DNA of 7,464 bases from Deltaproteobacteria bacterium (GTDB lineage: Bacteria > Desulfobacterota > Dissulfuribacteria > Dissulfuribacterales > UBA3076). Location of the stretch: assembly GCA_030618205.1 (NCBI GenBank), contig JAUXDR010000041.1, positions 1-7,464 on the forward strand. Reading direction: 5' to 3'. The translations under genes and the position numbers were made by a program. The notes under the pieces are model-generated. The model was not told the DNA's origin. It worked only from the letters and a program-made list of their open reading frames with translations, and made no database searches. Positions 5,444 through 7,464 of the stretch are shown here, in pieces. Numbering within the stretch: position 1 is the stretch's first letter; the number at the start of each line of letters is the position of its first letter.

Positions 5444-6042
5444 AGATCAGAAGGCCGTCTTCAGAATTCAGGTCTTCAGTACATAGCTCCGGCTTGCGGC
5501 CTAAGTCTGTCAAACCGGTGTCTTACGTATTATGGCTTATCAATTCTAAAATATTGGTCGGCATAGCCGTAATGTGCATTGTCCTTGTAGGGTTTTTTAT
5601 GTGTCGGCATTGGGCATGTCAATCTGATCTTTTCAGGGTTTGTCAGGTCCTGGTGAAAGGCTGCGATCGCGTTACAGAAGAGGAGGTTTTGCAACTGAGC
5701 GATGTGACCGCCCAGGACAATCTTTTATCTCTCGATCTGAAATCAATTGCAACGTCCATAGAGGCGCATCCCTGGGTCCGTATTGTTGAAGTTAAGAAAA
5801 AATTGCCGGATCACCTAATGATTACGATCAAAGAACGTACTCCGGTAGCCCTGTTGAATTCTGACAAAATCTATTTGGTTGATGAACAAGGTGAAATTAT
5901 CGATAAACTTTCTACAGAGGACGCCGTCTCTCTTCCCATCATTACCGGGATTGATCCTAAAAACATAAAAAATCACCAAATCACCAAATCACCAAATCCA
6001 AAAAAGGTGTCTTCACCGGGGCCTATGTCAAGCATCCGCTAA
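5440..6042 (+). CDS. ftsQ: FtsQ, divisome protein, C-terminus truncated at the repeat
   Basis: FtsQ is a single-pass inner membrane divisome protein that recruits FtsB and FtsL. ATG 5440 is chosen because it overlaps the murB stop as ATGA, with GGGG (5427-5430) 9 nt upstream; the frame also allows TTG 5425. The 200-residue reading frame has a basic cytoplasmic N-terminus (1-36), a membrane helix (~37-54, [18 protein letters not shown]), a POTRA domain (~65-132, from [14 protein letters not shown] to MITIKER) and the start of the beta domain ([20 protein letters not shown] to LPIITGID). After Asp172 it enters an 8-bp repeat array (NHQITKSPN, 178-186) and then out-of-frame leuS sequence ([13 protein letters not shown]) to TAA 6040-6042. 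About 80-100 residues of the beta domain, the FtsB/FtsL-binding part, are missing. ftsA and ftsZ do not follow. Identity is clear; function as drawn is doubtful. Confidence 0.9.
   Translation: MKIRRPSSEFRSSVHSSGLRPKSVKPVSYVLWLINSKILVGIAVMCIVLVGFFMCRHWACQSDLFRVCQVLVKGCDRVTEEEVLQLSDVTAQDNLLSLDLKSIATSIEAHPWVRIVEVKKKLPDHLMITIKERTPVALLNSDKIYLVDEQGEIIDKLSTEDAVSLPIITGIDPKNIKNHQITKSPNPKKVSSPGPMSSIR
5971..5998 (+). repeat. 8-bp tandem array at the ftsQ/leuS breakpoint
   Basis: Three perfect AATCACCA units and AATC make 28 nt, one unit shorter than the 36-nt copies and lacking their AATT end. FtsQ homology ends just to the left and LeuS homology begins 7 bp to the right (GGT 6006). The array is open in both the ftsQ and leuS frames. 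Confidence 0.92.
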
Positions 6043-7464
6043 CCGGTGAAAATATTCCGATCTACATTGCTAATTTCGTGTTAATGGAATATGGCACCGG
6101 GGCGGTAATGGCTGTCCCTGCTCATGACCAAAGGGACTTTGAGTTTGCCAAGGAATACAAGTTACCCATAAAGGTGGTAATTCAACCAGAGGGAGAAGAC
6201 CTGAAGTCCGACACCATGAAAGAGGCATGGGAAGGCCCTGGTACCCTTGTCAACTCCGGCCCTTTTGATGGCATGGAGAACGAACAGGCCAAGGAGGCCA
6301 TAACCAGACACCTGGAGACCCGGGGCCTTGGGAACCAAAAGATCAGCTATCGCCTGAGGGACTGGGGCATATCCAGACAGCGCTACTGGGGGACGCCCAT
6401 TCCCATGGTCCAGTGTGAAACATGCGGGATCGTGCCGGTCAGGAAACAAGACCTGCCTGTGATCCTTCCCCTGGATGCCCGGTTGGACAAACAGGGCCGG
6501 TCTCCCCTTCCCTACCTTGAGAGCTTCTGGTCTACAACCTGCCCCAAGTGCGGTGGACCTGCCCGGCGGGAGACCGACACAATGGATACCTTTGTGGAGT
6601 CATCCTGGTATTTTGCGAGATATGTATGCCCTGATGAGACCTCGGCCCCCCTGGACCGGAAGAGGGTGGATGTATGGCTCCCTGTAAACCAGTATATCGG
6701 TGGAATTGAACACGCCATACTGCATCTTCTGTATGCAAGATTTTTTACCAAGGTCCTTCGAGACCTAGGATGGCTTTCGGCAGATGAGCCTTTTACAAAT
6801 CTCCTGACTCAAGGCATGGTCCTCAAGGACGGGGCAAAGATGTCCAAATCCAAGGGGAATGTGGTTGACCCTGATAAGATGATCAATACTTTTGGAGTTG
6901 ATACGATTCGTCTTTTCATACTCTTTGCTTCCCCGCCGGAAAGGGATCTGGAGTGGAGCGATCAAGGAGTTGAGGGTGCCCACAGGTTTCTCCAGCGGAT
7001 CTGGCGTCTGATCACGGAAAATCTTGAGGGTTTAACCTCAGCAAGGACTGACAAGGAGACCCTGATCCAGGGGACAAAATCCACTAAAGCCCTCAGACAA
7101 AAAACACACCAGACGATTTTAAAAGTTACCGAAGATATTGAACAGCGCTTTCATTTCAATACGGCCATCAGCGCGGTCATGGAGTTGATCAATGAGGCAA
7201 TGGCCTACCTCAACCAGTATGGGACCCCTGAGATTGACCAACCGGGGGATTGGGCAGTACTGAGAGAGGCTATGGAAGCAGTGTTGATTTTGCTCTTTCC
7301 AATGGTACCCCACATAGCAGACGACCTGTGGCAGCTTCTTGGCCACCAAAAGACTATAAGTCTTGAACCATGGCCTGTTGCAGATCTTGATGTCGCACGG
7401 GCTGATACTGTAAATATCGTGGTACAGGTAAATGGTAAGCTTCGCAGCCAGGTCGAGGTGGCTC
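6006..7464 (+). CDS. leuS: Leucyl-tRNA synthetase, N-terminal third missing and 3' end beyond the window
   Basis: LeuS is the cytoplasmic class I synthetase that charges tRNA-Leu. The frame is open from 5961 (after TAA 5958-5960) to the window end, with homology from [18 protein letters not shown]. The editing domain follows, with [13 protein letters not shown] and its Asp residues (codons 6126 and 6135; Asp342 and Asp345 in E. coli). Then come [17 protein letters not shown], two Cys pairs (CETC, CPKC) of a probable zinc module, [45 protein letters not shown] (KMSKS at 6837-6851) and the helical anticodon-binding domain. The window ends in the C-terminal [11 protein letters not shown]. By comparison with E. 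coli about 300 N-terminal residues, including the HIGH motif, are absent, and about 70 lie beyond the edge. The first in-frame starts are GTG 6078 and ATG 6084, inside the editing domain. The reading frame is otherwise undamaged, so any break is recent or artificial. Confidence 0.93.

Noticed and set aside
5440..5445. Missing ddl between murB and ftsQ as an anomaly
   Set aside because: Many bacteria have murB directly followed by ftsQ with ddl elsewhere, and the ATGA overlap shows a native junction.
391..5998. CRISPR array
   Set aside because: The repeats are 8-bp head-to-tail units without spacers, scattered in both orientations, and there are no cas genes.
5440..7464. FtsQ-LeuS fusion protein
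   Set aside because: The two frames differ: ftsQ ends at TAA 6040-6042 in its own frame, and the leuS frame has TAA at 5958-5960 before the array. No fused product can be translated without a frameshift.

Overview
The window is one co-directional (+ strand) stretch of a division and cell wall (dcw) cluster. It carries the 3' end of mraY, then murD, murG, murC, murB and the 5' two thirds of ftsQ. It then changes abruptly into the middle of an unrelated gene, leuS (leucyl-tRNA synthetase), which runs off the right edge. The set mraY-murD-murG-murC-murB-ftsQ, the separate murB, the absence of ddl and the close-packed or overlapping genes suggest a Gram-negative bacterium. My best guess is a Desulfobacterota (Deltaproteobacteria)-like lineage, from the look of the proteins and the moderate base composition. 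I could not run a search, so this placement is tentative.

Layout: 1-384 mraY (3' part); 385-496 intergenic, holding an 8-bp-period repeat array and next to it a 10-bp-period repeat; 497-1915 murD; 1916-1967 short spacer; 1968-3164 murG; 3157-4551 murC; 4541-5443 murB; 5440-6042 truncated ftsQ; about 6006-7464 leuS lacking its first ~300 codons. MraY, MurD, MurG, MurC and MurB act in turn to make UDP-MurNAc-pentapeptide and lipids I and II. FtsQ is the divisome scaffold that normally follows them. ftsW, normally between murD and murG, is absent, and so are ftsA and ftsZ, which should follow ftsQ.

The unusual content is a family of short tandem arrays with an 8-bp unit, GATTTGGT (reverse complement AATCACCA). 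They sit at nearly every odd place in the window: before murD, over the murD start codon, at the murD stop codon, in the first codons of murG, inside murG at its interdomain linker, and exactly at the ftsQ/leuS break. Three arrays are exactly 36 nt with the same ends. Arrays in the AATCACCA orientation have no stop in any frame and always read as a cyclic ITKSPNHQ peptide; these are the ones inside genes. Arrays in the opposite orientation carry TGA and lie at gene edges.

I see no defence system, CRISPR, transposase, phage gene or RNA gene. The two things worth pursuing are the repeat family as a source of coding sequence and gene boundaries in essential genes, and the ftsQ::leuS junction. 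That junction is either repeat-mediated recombination or, perhaps more likely, an assembly join made at the repeat.
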